Source of the DNA: JABDIP01 sp965237625
Lineage (GTDB): Bacteria > Pseudomonadota > Alphaproteobacteria > DSM-16000 > Inquilinaceae
Assembly (NCBI GenBank): GCA_965237625.1
Contig: CBDEGD010000014.1
Coordinates: 248,001 to 312,000 of the forward strand
Length of the DNA: 64,000 nucleotides
Direction: 5' to 3'
Shown piece by piece: positions 1-8,499 of this stretch. A program made the translations under genes and the position numbers. The notes under the pieces are model-generated. The model was not told the origin of the DNA and searched no databases. It was given only the letters and a program-made list of their open reading frames with translations. Position 1 is the first letter of the stretch; each line of letters begins with the position of its first letter.

Positions 1-804
1 TTCGACGCCGATCTTCCAGTAGATGCGGCGGTGGGTCATCTTGCTGAAATTGGTGACCGCATTGTCCGACAGCTTGGAGTTCGGCACATGAACAGGCGCC
101 TTGTCGAAACGGCGCACCAGGGTGGACCGGAAGCCGATCGATTCCACAGTGCCTTCAACGACCCCGTCGACCCGGATCCAGTCGCCTCGGCTGAAGCGTT
201 TCTCCGCCAGGATGAGAATGCCGGCGATCAGGTTCTTGAAGAGGTCCTGCGCGCCGAGTGCGACGGCCACACCAATCAGGCCGAGCCCGGCGATGATCGG
301 ACCGACCTGGATGCCCCAGATCTCGAGGATCGTTGCGGCGCCGATGAAGATGATGGCGATCTTGATCGCCTTTTTCAGCCAGTCGACCATTTCGGGCGAA
401 AACACCCGCTCCAGCCGCCCGAGCACGAAGCTCATCGGCTCGACCATTTGATGGAAAGCCCAGAAGATCGTGTAGGCGATCAGCGACCGCACCAGATTTT
501 CCGCACCGGCCGCCATGGTGCCCTCAATGGAGAGGTATTCCGTCGCGACAAAGATGCCCAGCACGACGGGAATGAACCGGATCGGCCCCTCCAGTGCCAG
601 GATCACCTGATCGTCCGCAGTCGTTTTCGTGCGCTTCGCCCATTTTTTCAGGCGGGCCATGATGATCCGGGTGAAGAGGCGGCGGAATACCAGGAACCCA
701 AACAGGATTGCCAGTGCGACCAGAATCTCGCCGATATCGATGCCAAGAAACCCGTTCTTCCAGACATCGGCAACCAGAGCCCAGAATTCTTCCAACTGCG
801 ACAT
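1..804 (-). CDS. MscS-family mechanosensitive channel (partial, C-terminus off the window)
   Basis: Inner-membrane channel of the MscS family, which opens under hypo-osmotic stress to release solutes. Only the first 268 residues are visible because the gene runs off the left edge. The ATG at 804 is followed by hydrophobic segments (about residues 25-45, 70-90, 100-120 and 145-165), then the Gly/Ala-rich pore helix GLGLIGVAVALGAQ (residues 173-186). After that comes the start of the cytoplasmic beta domain, with FSRGDWIRVDG and VPNSKLSDNAVTNFS. The pore-helix pattern makes the family assignment secure. A second, much larger MscS relative lies at 50413-52716. The aldehyde dehydrogenase gene upstream on the same strand ends about 50 bases away, so the two may share a transcript. 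Confidence 0.93.
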   Translation of the reverse strand, partial: MSQLEEFWALVADVWKNGFLGIDIGEILVALAILFGFLVFRRLFTRIIMARLKKWAKRTKTTADDQVILALEGPIRFIPVVLGIFVATEYLSIEGTMAAGAENLVRSLIAYTIFWAFHQMVEPMSFVLGRLERVFSPEMVDWLKKAIKIAIIFIGAATILEIWGIQVGPIIAGLGLIGVAVALGAQDLFKNLIAGILILAEKRFSRGDWIRVDGVVEGTVESIGFRSTLVRRFDKAPVHVPNSKLSDNAVTNFSKMTHRRIYWKIGVE

Positions 805-856
805 TGATCCCCCTTACAAGCGCGGCCCGATGCCACGGCACCGCGAAACAGACAAA

Positions 857-2356
857 TCAGAGATTGAATTCGATGCCCTGGGCCAAGGGCAGTTCACGGG
901 AGTAGTTCACGGTCTGGGTCTGCCGGCGCATATAGGCCTTCCAGGCATCGGAGCCGGACTCGCGACCGCCGCCGGTTTCCTTCTCGCCACCGAACGCACC
1001 GCCGATCTCCGCCCCGCTGGGGCCGATATTCACATTGGCGATGCCGCAATCGCTGCCCGCCGCCGACAGGAAGGTCTCCGCTTCTCGGACGTCGGTGGTG
1101 AAGATGCACGACGCCAGCCCTTGCGGAACGCCATTGTGCAGGGCAACCGCCTCGTCGAGTTCGCTGTAGCGCATCACGTAGAGGATCGGCGCGAAGGTCT
1201 CCTCGCGAACGATCTCGGATTGCTCCGGCATCTCGACGATGGCCGGCATTACATAGGCCCCGCCATCGGGCACGTTCGCCGTCACCCGCTCGCCGCCGGT
1301 CACCGTGCCGCCGCCGGATCGCGCCGTTTCCAGGGCCGACTGCATCCGCTCAAACGAGCCCTCGTCGATCAGCGGACCGACCAATGTGGACGGCTCCAGC
1401 GGGTCGCCCACACGTACAGCGCCATACGCCTTCTTCACTGCCGGAACCAAGCGATCATAGAGGCCTTCATGGACCATCAGCCGGCGCAGACTCGTGCAGC
1501 GTTGACCGCAGGTGCCGACGGCGGAGAACAGGATGGCCCGCACTGCCAGATCGAGATCGGAGGACGGCGCCACGATCATCGCATTGTTGCCGCCCAGCTC
1601 CAGCAGCGAGCGGCCCATGCGACTGGCCACCCGTGGCCCGACCTTGCGCCCCATGGCGGTGCTGCCGGTGGCGCTGATCAGCGGCACCCGAGGGTCGTCG
1701 ACCAGCCGCTCGCCGACCTCACGGCCGCCGATCAGGACCGACAGTAGCCCGTCGGGCGCATCGCCGAATTTCGCCAACGCCCGATCGAAGAGCGCCCGGC
1801 ATGCCAGCGCCGTCAGCGGCGTCTTCTCCGACGGCTTCCAGATCACCGGATCGCCGCATACCAGCGCCAGCGCGGCATTCCAACTCCATACCGCGACCGG
1901 AAAGTTGAAGGCGCTGATCACGCCGACCGGCCCAAGCGGCTGCCAGGTCTCGCTCATGCGATGGCCCGGGCGCTCAGAGGCGATGGTCAGGCCGTAGAGC
2001 TGGCGCGAGAGGCCGACCGCGAAATCGCAGATGTCGATCATCTCCTGGACCTCGCCAAGTCCCTCCTGAAGGATCTTGCCGCATTCCATGGTCACCAGCC
2101 GGCCGAGCGCCTCCTTGTTGGCGCGCAACTCTTCGCCCAGAAGCCGCACCAATTCGCCCCGGCGCGGCCCGGGAACTGTGCGCCAAACCCGAAAGGCGGT
2201 CGCGGCTCGGCCGATCGCGGCATCCACATCCTCGACGCCATTCTCCCGCACCCGGGCGAGTTCCGCCCCGTCTATCGGCGAATGCACCGGCAAGGTGCCG
2301 CCGGTCAGCGCGTTTGTGTCGATCCCCAAGCTGGCGAAAACCGCTTGTCGGTCCAT
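857..2356 (-). CDS. Aldehyde dehydrogenase, ALDH7 (antiquitin / aminoadipate-semialdehyde dehydrogenase) type
   Basis: NAD(P)-dependent aldehyde dehydrogenase of 499 residues, full length for the family. Visible elements are the cofactor-binding region with NFPVAVWSWN (about 151-160) and WKPSEKTPL, the general base Glu253 in LELGGNNAMIV, and the nucleophile Cys287 in GQRCTSLRRL. The LELGGNN and QRCTSLRRL forms are characteristic of ALDH7 enzymes, which in bacteria oxidise piperideine-6-carboxylate / 2-aminoadipate semialdehyde in lysine catabolism. That substrate is inferred from the subfamily, because no other lysine-catabolic gene is nearby. The start at 2356 gives the usual N-terminus and no upstream in-frame extension looks conserved. 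Confidence 0.93.
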   Translation of the reverse strand: MDRQAVFASLGIDTNALTGGTLPVHSPIDGAELARVRENGVEDVDAAIGRAATAFRVWRTVPGPRRGELVRLLGEELRANKEALGRLVTMECGKILQEGLGEVQEMIDICDFAVGLSRQLYGLTIASERPGHRMSETWQPLGPVGVISAFNFPVAVWSWNAALALVCGDPVIWKPSEKTPLTALACRALFDRALAKFGDAPDGLLSVLIGGREVGERLVDDPRVPLISATGSTAMGRKVGPRVASRMGRSLLELGGNNAMIVAPSSDLDLAVRAILFSAVGTCGQRCTSLRRLMVHEGLYDRLVPAVKKAYGAVRVGDPLEPSTLVGPLIDEGSFERMQSALETARSGGGTVTGGERVTANVPDGGAYVMPAIVEMPEQSEIVREETFAPILYVMRYSELDEAVALHNGVPQGLASCIFTTDVREAETFLSAAGSDCGIANVNIGPSGAEIGGAFGGEKETGGGRESGSDAWKAYMRRQTQTVNYSRELPLAQGIEFNL

Positions 2357-2471
2357 CGGGTGTCTCCCTGGCTACTGGACTGTGGGTTGCTGAACTTTTG
2401 AAGCGCCCATACCTATCGCCGCCGGCCCGCCGCCGCAAGGCGGACGCCGCCATCGCCCGCATGATTGCCCA

Positions 2472-2499
2472 CACGATTACTGGGGCACGATTACTGGGG
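2472..2499. repeat. Two perfect tandem copies of a 14-base unit
   Basis: The unit CACGATTACTGGGG occurs twice head to tail (2472-2485 and 2486-2499) in the gap between the divergent aldehyde dehydrogenase and SH3-protein genes. It could be a slippage duplication or a pair of regulator half-sites. Its position upstream of both genes is the only hint of function. Confidence 0.75.
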
Positions 2500-2583
2500 G
2501 ATGTGCCGATCATGGTCACCATTCCGAAAGAGTTGCCGCCTAAAGTGCCGCCGTCCCATCCTCCCGCAGGTAGAGTTGCGACC

Positions 2584-2961
2584 ATGCAAAAGATGTTTGG
2601 CTATTCCCTCGCCGCCGCCTTGTCGCTGGCCCTGATCACCTCGCCGGCCCTGGGCGACCAGATCAAGCGGTCCAGCTATGATCGTTATGAAGGCCAGTGG
2701 TGGCGGGTCAATGCCGGTCCGCTCAACGTGCGAGCGGACCCCAGGATCGGATCGCCGGTCGTCACCCAGTTGAGCCCCGGCGACGAGGTCGCAGCTCTGG
2801 AGATGGGCCGCGAAGTCACCATCGGCGACCGCAGGGGCCAGTGGGTATTCGTCGGCACATCGCAATGCATCAATAATCCCTGCGAGCACGTCATCGCCGG
2901 CTGGGTCGCCAGTTTCTATCTCGACGACCCGGAGGACATGGTTGGTCGCGAAAGCAACTGA
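2584..2961 (+). CDS. Secreted bacterial SH3-domain protein
   Basis: Small periplasmic protein of 125 residues. The first 24 residues form a signal peptide (MQKMFGYSLAAALSLALI followed by a small-residue cleavage region near ALG). The rest is a single bacterial SH3 (SH3b) domain, seen in GPLNVRADPRIGSPVVTQL and the later GQWVFVGT and GWVASFYL. Such domains usually bind peptidoglycan or protein ligands in the envelope. The reading frame is open further upstream, but ATG 2584 is chosen because it places the signal peptide at the N-terminus. Two cysteines flank the last strand (QCINNPCEH) and could form a disulfide. The specific ligand is unknown. Confidence 0.85.
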   Translation: MQKMFGYSLAAALSLALITSPALGDQIKRSSYDRYEGQWWRVNAGPLNVRADPRIGSPVVTQLSPGDEVAALEMGREVTIGDRRGQWVFVGTSQCINNPCEHVIAGWVASFYLDDPEDMVGRESN

Positions 2962-2974
2962 TCGGATCGCCCGG

Positions 2975-3880
2975 TCAGTTCCCGCCCGCCGGCCATAGCC
3001 AGGCGGCCCCACGCACGCCACTGGAATCGCCGTGCTTGGCCCTCCGGATTGGCGTCGCGCATTCGCCGCCGAACACCCATTGTGGCAGCTTCTCCGGCAC
3101 ATTGCGGTACAGCCGCTCCACATTCGACATGCCACCGCCGAACACGATGACATCGGGATCCAGCACGGAGATGATGGTGGCGAGGCCGCGGGTCAGACGG
3201 TCCTCATAGCGGGTCAGCGCCGCTTCCGACTGGGCATCGCCGGATTCGGCCCGGGCGACGATCTCTGCCCCGCTCAGACGCTCGCCGACGACCCGCTCAT
3301 AGTCGTTCTGCAGGCCGGTGCCCGAGACCCAAGTCTCCATGCAGCCGGTCTTGCCGCAATAACAATCCGGGCCCGGCAATTCCTCGGCATTCGGCCAGGG
3401 CAGCGGGATGTGCCCCCATTCGCCGCCGATCGCATTGCCGCCCACATGGGCCTGGCCGCCGATGGCGATGCCGGCCCCGACACCGGTGCCCAGGATTGCC
3501 GCGAACACCACCTTGGCGCCGACGGCCGCGCCGTCGACCGCTTCCGACACCGCCAGGCAATTGGCGTCATTGACGCAGATGACCGGACGGCCGAGCGCCG
3601 CCGCCAGGTCGCGATTGAATTCGGTGCCGTTCAGCCAGGTCGAATTGGCGTTCTTCACCCGTCCGGTCACCGGCGACAGGGCGCCGGGCATGCCGACGCC
3701 GACGGTCCCGGTCTGGCCGGTTTGGCTCTCCAGGCGCTCCACCAGCCCGATGATCGCCGCGATCGATTCCTGATAGTCGAAGCGCGGTGTCGGAACGCGA
3801 TGACGGCCGAGCTCGATACCGCCTTCGTCGAGGGCGATGGCCTCGATCTTGGTGCCGCCAAGGTCGACCCCGATCCTCAT
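2975..3880 (-). CDS. ROK-family sugar kinase (fructokinase / N-acetylhexosamine kinase-like)
   Basis: Cytoplasmic ATP-dependent hexose kinase of 301 residues. The phosphate-binding loop is VDLGGTKIEA (residues 5-14) and the catalytic Asp is D105 in CVNDANCLA. The ROK zinc site is complete, with His157 in GEWGHIPL and Cys173, Cys175 and Cys180 in the CYCGKTGC block. Members phosphorylate fructose, mannose, glucose or N-acetyl-hexosamines. Sequence alone does not settle the substrate, but the ENE-less fructokinase-like layout favours fructose or mannose (inference). The gene converges on the SH3-protein gene, separated by only 13 bases. Two sugar transport operons lie downstream in the window and could supply its substrate. 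Confidence 0.92.
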   Translation of the reverse strand: MRIGVDLGGTKIEAIALDEGGIELGRHRVPTPRFDYQESIAAIIGLVERLESQTGQTGTVGVGMPGALSPVTGRVKNANSTWLNGTEFNRDLAAALGRPVICVNDANCLAVSEAVDGAAVGAKVVFAAILGTGVGAGIAIGGQAHVGGNAIGGEWGHIPLPWPNAEELPGPDCYCGKTGCMETWVSGTGLQNDYERVVGERLSGAEIVARAESGDAQSEAALTRYEDRLTRGLATIISVLDPDVIVFGGGMSNVERLYRNVPEKLPQWVFGGECATPIRRAKHGDSSGVRGAAWLWPAGGN

Positions 3881-4064
3881 GACGCACCTCCGCGCCCAGC
3901 CCTTCGCCGGCGGCGATTGTCGGGCCTGCCAATTTCGGCGAGGGCGGTGCTTGCTGGATCCCGTCGTTCAGAATTCATGCGTCCAACTCTGGCGATTGGT
4001 TCGAGGGTGTCACATCGGTCGTCCGGCAAAGATCGCTGCCGCCGGCAAATCGCAACCGGAACTC

Positions 4065-4143
4065 TAGCCCGCACTTCTCATACTGGCCATGGTCTGCACG
4101 TCGCTTAGCCGCCGACGATGGCCAGTATGAGAAGTGCGGGCTA
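4065..4143. repeat. Perfect 26-bp inverted repeat with 27-bp spacer
   Basis: The left arm at 4065-4090 (begins TAGCCCGCACTTCTCA) is the exact reverse complement of the right arm at 4118-4143. The 27-base spacer has no open reading frame. Long perfect arms around a short spacer resemble the fused ends of an insertion sequence or a MITE. No T-tract follows, so a simple terminator is unlikely. It could still form a strong hairpin in RNA from either strand. Confidence 0.85.
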
Positions 4144-4215
4144 ATACCAGGGTGACGGATGGTGCCAAGCCGACCGCCATCGATCGTTTTTTGAAGCACG
4201 ATGCGGGAAACGGGA

Positions 4216-4245
4216 TTGACAGGATACAATCGCGGCCGCGATAAT
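4216..4245 (+). promoter_or_regulatory. Near-consensus sigma-70 promoter
   Basis: TTGACA at 4216-4221 and GATAAT at 4240-4245 are separated by 18 bases. The expected start of transcription (about 4251-4253) is only a few bases before the ATG at 4256, so the first gene would be read from an almost leaderless mRNA. Confidence 0.65.
4229..4242. promoter_or_regulatory. 14-bp palindromic operator candidate inside the promoter
   Basis: ATCGCGGCCGCGAT is a perfect palindrome lying between the -35 and -10 elements and overlapping the -10. A protein bound here would block RNA polymerase. The obvious candidate is the FadR-type regulator encoded immediately downstream; this is inference from position. 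Confidence 0.5.
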
Positions 4246-4255
4246 TTTGGTCGAG

Positions 4256-5045
4256 ATGTCAGACCAATTTGCCGCCCACCCACCGACCTCCGGGTCCGCC
4301 GCCCAGGCCAAGGGCGATCCACCGCCGATGCCGGGCGCCGCGTCACTGCGGCCTATACGAACGCAATCTCGTGATTCCGTCGTATTGGACCGACTGGCGG
4401 AATTCATCGATGCGGCCGGTTATGAATGTGGCGCGCGACTGCCGGCCGAACGCGAATTGGCGGAGCGGCTGCAGGTCGGCCGGTCGACCATCCGCGAGGC
4501 CCTGAAACGCTGGGAAGCGCTGGGCGTGGTGGAGATGCGCAAGGGCAGCGGGACCTATTCTGCGCGCGCCGGTGGACCGGGACGCGATCCATCTTCCCCT
4601 GACTATTCAGCGCCAGCGCGACAGCCTTCTGCGCACCCTGGACATCCGCCGCGCACTCGAGGCGGAGGCGGCTGCGTTGGTCGCTACCAAGGCCAGCGAT
4701 GCCGCCATCTCCGAGATCGAAGGGAAGCTTGAGCGCATGGAGGCGGTGCACCGGAAATACGGCTCCGCCCCGCAGGAGGATTGGGAGTTTCATCAGGCGA
4801 TCTACAACGCCACCGGCAATCCGCTGTTCGGACAGATCGTGGCGATCATGTATGAGGCGTTCCACGATTTCTTCTCCTACCCCTTCGGACGACAGGATTT
4901 CGCCAGCCGATCGTTCGAACTGCATCGCGAGATGTTCGAGGCGATCAAGGCTCGCGATCCGAAGACGGCGCGGGAGAAGACTCTGGCGATCCTGGAGATC
5001 GTCGAAGAAGACGTGCGGGCGGCCCCGGATAGCCATGCACGCTGA
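4256..5045 (+). pseudogene. FadR-type GntR regulator split by a frameshift
   Basis: A GntR/FadR transcriptional regulator whose two domains lie in different frames. The N-terminal winged helix-turn-helix (LPAERELAERLQVGRSTIRE, then KGSGTYSARA) is read from ATG 4256. The C-terminal FCD ligand-binding domain (TLDIRRALEAEAAALVA through EDWEFHQAIYNATGNPLF) is read in the next frame from about 4572. One extra base near 4571, in a GCGCGCGCCGG context, separates them; removing it gives a continuous protein. FCD regulators sense small carboxylates or sugars and usually control adjacent catabolic or transport genes, here the PLP enzyme and CUT1 importer. It may be a true pseudogene or an assembly error. 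Confidence 0.82.
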
Positions 5046-6231
5046 AGACGATCAGATTCCGGCTATCGAGCCGCAGGAGCGCTCGGCATCGACCATCGTC
5101 GCCCATGATGGCGAATTCCCCTTTGGCGCCGTGGTCCCGCCGATCTACCAGACGTCCCTGTTCACCTATGCCAATTACGCGGAGCTGGCGGGCAGCTTCG
5201 CCGGCGAGGTTAGGCGGCCGATCTATAGTCGGGGCGACAATCCCACGGTGATGGAGTTCGAGGCCAAGATCGCCGCCCTGGAAGGGGCGGAGACGGCGCG
5301 CGGCCTGGCCAGCGGCATGGCGGCGATCAGCGCCGCCGTGCTGTCGAACGTCCGGGCCGGGGACCGCATCGTCTGTGTCCGTCATGTCTATCCGGACGCC
5401 TATCGCTTGTTCCTGAAGCTATTGCCGCGTTTCGATATCAGTGTCGAATTCGTCGACGGCGCCGACCCGGCCTCTGTCGAGCGCGCCTTGCCGGGAGCCC
5501 GGATGCTCTATCTGGAAAGCCCGACAAGCTGGATGATGGAGACTCACGATCTGCCGCTGCTGGCGTCGATGGCCAGGGAATGCGGCGCGATCAGCGTGAT
5601 CGACAACAGCTGGGCGACACCGGTCTTTCAGCAGCCGTTGAAACATGGCGTCGATCTGGTGGTGCACTCGGCCTCGAAATACCTCAGCGGCCACAGCGAC
5701 ACCGTCGCCGGCGTGGTGGCCGGTGGCAGCGAACTGATCGACCGGGTCAACGATCTGGTCCTGCCCTCCCTCGGCGCCAAGCTGGCGCCGTTCGAGGCCT
5801 GGCTTTTGATACGGGGCCTGCGGACCCTGCCGATCCGAATGGCGCAGCACGATTTAAGCGGCACCGAGATCGCCCGCCGACTTGCCGAGCATCGGGCGGT
5901 AGCCCAGGTCTATCATCCGGGTTTCAGCGGCGATGTGGACGGCGCGGTGCTGCGTGGCGCCTCGGGCCTGCTCAGCTTCGAGGCAGACCCGTCCGTCGAT
6001 ATCCCCGCCTTCTGCGATGCGCTGAACCTGTTCAAGATCGGTGTCAGTTGGGGCGGGCATGAAAGCCTGGTCCTGCCGGCCAAAGTCGTGCTGGGACAGG
6101 CGGGCGGGCCAAACTCGGCGGCAGATTTCGGCGTCCCGCCGCAGATGGTCCGGCTGCATGTGGGTCTGGAGGATATGGAAGATCTCTGGGCCGATCTTGA
6201 CAAAGCGTTTTCGTTAGCAACCAAGACATAA
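5035..6231 (+). CDS. Cys/Met-metabolism PLP-dependent enzyme (cystathionine gamma-synthase / beta-lyase family)
   Basis: Fold-type I PLP enzyme of 398 residues in the trans-sulfuration family. The cofactor lysine is K215 in HSASKYLSGHSD. Asp190 in VIDNSWATP contacts the pyridine nitrogen, and Tyr64/Arg66 in YSRGDNPT match the conserved phosphate-contact motif. Relatives eliminate or replace the gamma or beta substituent of Cys, homoserine or Met derivatives. The ATG at 5035 overlaps the regulator's last codons by 11 bases, which implies translational coupling. The gene is followed after 44 bases by a sugar-type ABC importer. That pairing is unusual, and the physiological substrate cannot be named from sequence. 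Confidence 0.88.
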   Translation: MHAEDDQIPAIEPQERSASTIVAHDGEFPFGAVVPPIYQTSLFTYANYAELAGSFAGEVRRPIYSRGDNPTVMEFEAKIAALEGAETARGLASGMAAISAAVLSNVRAGDRIVCVRHVYPDAYRLFLKLLPRFDISVEFVDGADPASVERALPGARMLYLESPTSWMMETHDLPLLASMARECGAISVIDNSWATPVFQQPLKHGVDLVVHSASKYLSGHSDTVAGVVAGGSELIDRVNDLVLPSLGAKLAPFEAWLLIRGLRTLPIRMAQHDLSGTEIARRLAEHRAVAQVYHPGFSGDVDGAVLRGASGLLSFEADPSVDIPAFCDALNLFKIGVSWGGHESLVLPAKVVLGQAGGPNSAADFGVPPQMVRLHVGLEDMEDLWADLDKAFSLATKT

Positions 6232-6275
6232 CCGACGGCCGAATGAACGGCCGGACGACAACAGAGGAGGATGGA

Positions 6276-7541
6276 ATGAGACGATTATTGGCCACAACGG
6301 CCTTGGCCGTACTGATGACGGCCGGTTCGGCCGCCGCCGACACCACCCTGCAGTTGGTGGAGGTGATCACCAGCCCGCAGCGCACGGAAGTCCTGCGCGG
6401 CATGGTCGACCAATACGAGGCCGCCAACCCCGGCGTCACGGTGGAGATCACCTCGCTGCCCTGGGGCCAGGCCTTCGAGAAGCTCGCCACCATGGTCCAG
6501 GGCGGCCAGATTCCGGACGTCGTGGAGATGCCCGATCGCTGGCTGTCGCTCTATGCCAATAACGATCAGCTGGTGAGCCTGGAACCCTATCTGGCGGAAT
6601 GGGACGGGACCGGGGCGCTGACCGACCGGACCCTGGAATTCGGCCGGTTCGCCAACAACACCGCCTATATGATCCCCTACGGCTTCTACATCCGCGCCAT
6701 GTTCTACAATAAGAGCCTGTTCGCCGAGGCCGGGTTGGACGGACCGCCGGAGACCATGGCGGACTTCATGGCGGCGTCCCAGGCGATCGCCGCGCTCGGT
6801 GACGGCAAGTATGGCTATTGCCTGCGCGGTGGCGCCGGGGCCACCAATGGCTGGCTGATGATGATGCTGACCATGGCGGGCAGCAACGCGTTCTTCGACG
6901 AGGACGGTAACTCCACGCTGAACCAGCCGGCCGCCGTCGAAGGCTTCCAGTTCATCGTCGATCTCTACAAGGACGGCCTCGCACCCCGCGATAGCGTCAA
7001 TTGGGGCTTCAACGAAATCGTCTCCGGCTTCTATTCCGGCACCTGCGCGATGCTCGATCAGGACCCGGACGCGCTGATCGCCGTGTCGGAACGCATGGAT
7101 GCTGAAGACTTCGCCGTAGCGCCGATGCCGCTTGGGCCGGCCGGCAAGGCCTTCCCCTCGATCGGCTATGCCGGTTGGGCGATGTTCAACGCCACCGAGC
7201 ATCGAGATGAGTCCTGGGCCTTGATCTCGCATCTGTCGACCCCGGAATCCAATCTGGACTGGTCGAAATTCGTCGGCGTGATCCCGATCCACAAAGGCGC
7301 CGACCAGGACCCGTTCTTCGCGACGGAGCAGTTCGCTGGCTGGTTCACCGAGATGAGCGACCCGCGCTGGGAGTTCACCTCGCTGCCGACCTATCTGGAG
7401 GAATTCGCCTATTTCTCTGACGTCATGGTGGTGCAGACCGGGCAGGAAGCCCTGCTGGGTGAGCGCACCGCGGAAGACGTGACCAATGAATGGGCTGAAT
7501 ACCTAACCGCAGCCCAGCAAAGATGGCTGGCCGAGCAATAG
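6276..7541 (+). CDS. CUT1-type ABC transporter substrate-binding protein
   Basis: Periplasmic solute-binding protein of 421 residues (family 1, maltose/glycerol-3-phosphate-binding type). The signal peptide is MRRLLATTALAVLMTAG with cleavage after AAA near residue 21. ATG 6276 is chosen because AGAGGAGG lies just upstream (6263-6270). Family features include the N-terminal lobe beginning TLQLVEVITSPQRTEVL and the Trp-rich SIGYAGWAMFNATEHRDESW segment near residues 290-310. The following permease starts 19 bases before this gene's stop. It delivers ligand to the two permeases and the ATPase downstream; the ligand is probably a saccharide or polyol, but this is not certain. Confidence 0.92.
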   Translation: MRRLLATTALAVLMTAGSAAADTTLQLVEVITSPQRTEVLRGMVDQYEAANPGVTVEITSLPWGQAFEKLATMVQGGQIPDVVEMPDRWLSLYANNDQLVSLEPYLAEWDGTGALTDRTLEFGRFANNTAYMIPYGFYIRAMFYNKSLFAEAGLDGPPETMADFMAASQAIAALGDGKYGYCLRGGAGATNGWLMMMLTMAGSNAFFDEDGNSTLNQPAAVEGFQFIVDLYKDGLAPRDSVNWGFNEIVSGFYSGTCAMLDQDPDALIAVSERMDAEDFAVAPMPLGPAGKAFPSIGYAGWAMFNATEHRDESWALISHLSTPESNLDWSKFVGVIPIHKGADQDPFFATEQFAGWFTEMSDPRWEFTSLPTYLEEFAYFSDVMVVQTGQEALLGERTAEDVTNEWAEYLTAAQQRWLAEQ

Positions 7542-8473
7542 CCGACCGGGTGGTTGCGGCGCCGGGACTCATGGTTCCGGCGCCGCGCCGACGGGCACTC
7601 TCGGTCGTCCTCGAACCTTATCTTTATCTCAGCCCGGCGCTGATCCTGCTGGCGCTGGTGATGTTCGTGCCGCTGGTGGTCGGCATCTCCTATGCCTTCC
7701 AGAACATCGAGCTGCTGAACCCGTTCAAGACCGGCTATGTGGGGCTGGAGAATTTCGAAGAGCTGATCGGCGACCGGAATTTTTACCGGGCGCTTCGGAA
7801 CACAGTCTGGTGGACCGGTGGATCGCTCATCCTGCAGTTCTTTTTCGGTTTGGGCCTCGCCCTGCTGCTGGACCGCGCCTTTGCCGGGCGCAAACTGGTG
7901 CAGGCGCTGGTCTTCCTGCCCTGGGCGGTGCCGACATTCCTGTCCGGCCTGGCATGGGCCTGGCTGTTCAATCCGGTGATCGGGCCGCTGCCCCATTGGA
8001 TGACCGATCTGGGCATGATCGCCGAGCCGTACAACATCCTCTCCAACCCGGCGATCGCCATGTGGGGGCCGATCATCGCCAATGTCTGGTTCGGCATTCC
8101 CTTCTTCGCCATCACCCTGTTGGCCGCCCTGCAATCGATCCCGCGCGAGCTGCATGAAGCCGCCGCCATCGACGGCGCCACCGCCTGGCAGCGCTTCACC
8201 AAGATCACCCTGCCATTCCTGGCGCCGATGATCGCCATCACGGTCCTGTTGCGCACCATCTGGATCAGCAACTTCGCCGATCTGATCGTGGTGATGACCA
8301 ATGGCGGCCCCGCCAACTCCACCCAGATCCTGTCCAGCTACATCTTCACGACAGCGTACAAACGGCTGGATTTCGGATACGCCTCGGCGGTCGCCACCGC
8401 GCTCCTGGTCCTGCTCCTGCTCTACGCCGCCATCCTTCTGAAGATGCGCCAGCATCTGCCGAAGGTGTCGTGA
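7523..8473 (+). CDS. CUT1 ABC transporter permease, MalF/UgpA type
   Basis: Inner-membrane permease of 316 residues with six predicted membrane helices, the first at about residues 35-60 (YLSPALILLALVMFVPLVVG). The cytoplasmic EAA loop that docks the ATPase is seen at ELHEAAAIDGATAWQRF. The start at 7523 overlaps the binding-protein stop by 19 bases, consistent with coupled translation. It pairs with the second permease at 8685. The two permease genes are separated by about 210 bases occupied by a large palindromic repeat, which is atypical for these operons. Confidence 0.93.
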   Translation: MAGRAIADRVVAAPGLMVPAPRRRALSVVLEPYLYLSPALILLALVMFVPLVVGISYAFQNIELLNPFKTGYVGLENFEELIGDRNFYRALRNTVWWTGGSLILQFFFGLGLALLLDRAFAGRKLVQALVFLPWAVPTFLSGLAWAWLFNPVIGPLPHWMTDLGMIAEPYNILSNPAIAMWGPIIANVWFGIPFFAITLLAALQSIPRELHEAAAIDGATAWQRFTKITLPFLAPMIAITVLLRTIWISNFADLIVVMTNGGPANSTQILSSYIFTTAYKRLDFGYASAVATALLVLLLLYAAILLKMRQHLPKVS

Positions 8474-8499
8474 TGCGGACCTTCGGAAGTCCTTCGGGA

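Larger units (their letters stand above)
3881..4255. other. Intergenic region before the regulator/CUT1 operon
   Basis: This 375-base gap separates divergently transcribed genes. It holds a perfect 26-bp inverted repeat (4065-4143) and a strong promoter with an internal palindrome (4216-4245), both listed separately. No convincing coding sequence is seen. Confidence 0.7.

Noticed and set aside
31..807. Long plus-strand open frame opposite the MscS gene
   Set aside because: Composition is His/Asp/Arg-rich with no domain, and the minus strand encodes a clear MscS channel.
629..1747. 372-codon plus-strand open frame
   Set aside because: Antisense to the aldehyde dehydrogenase; no recognisable protein pattern.
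3032..4108. 358-codon plus-strand open frame
   Set aside because: Antisense to the ROK kinase, whose catalytic and zinc residues are all present on the other strand.
7409..8455. 348-codon minus-strand open frame
   Set aside because: Antisense to the first CUT1 permease; Gln/Asp/His-rich composition typical of shadow frames in GC-rich DNA.
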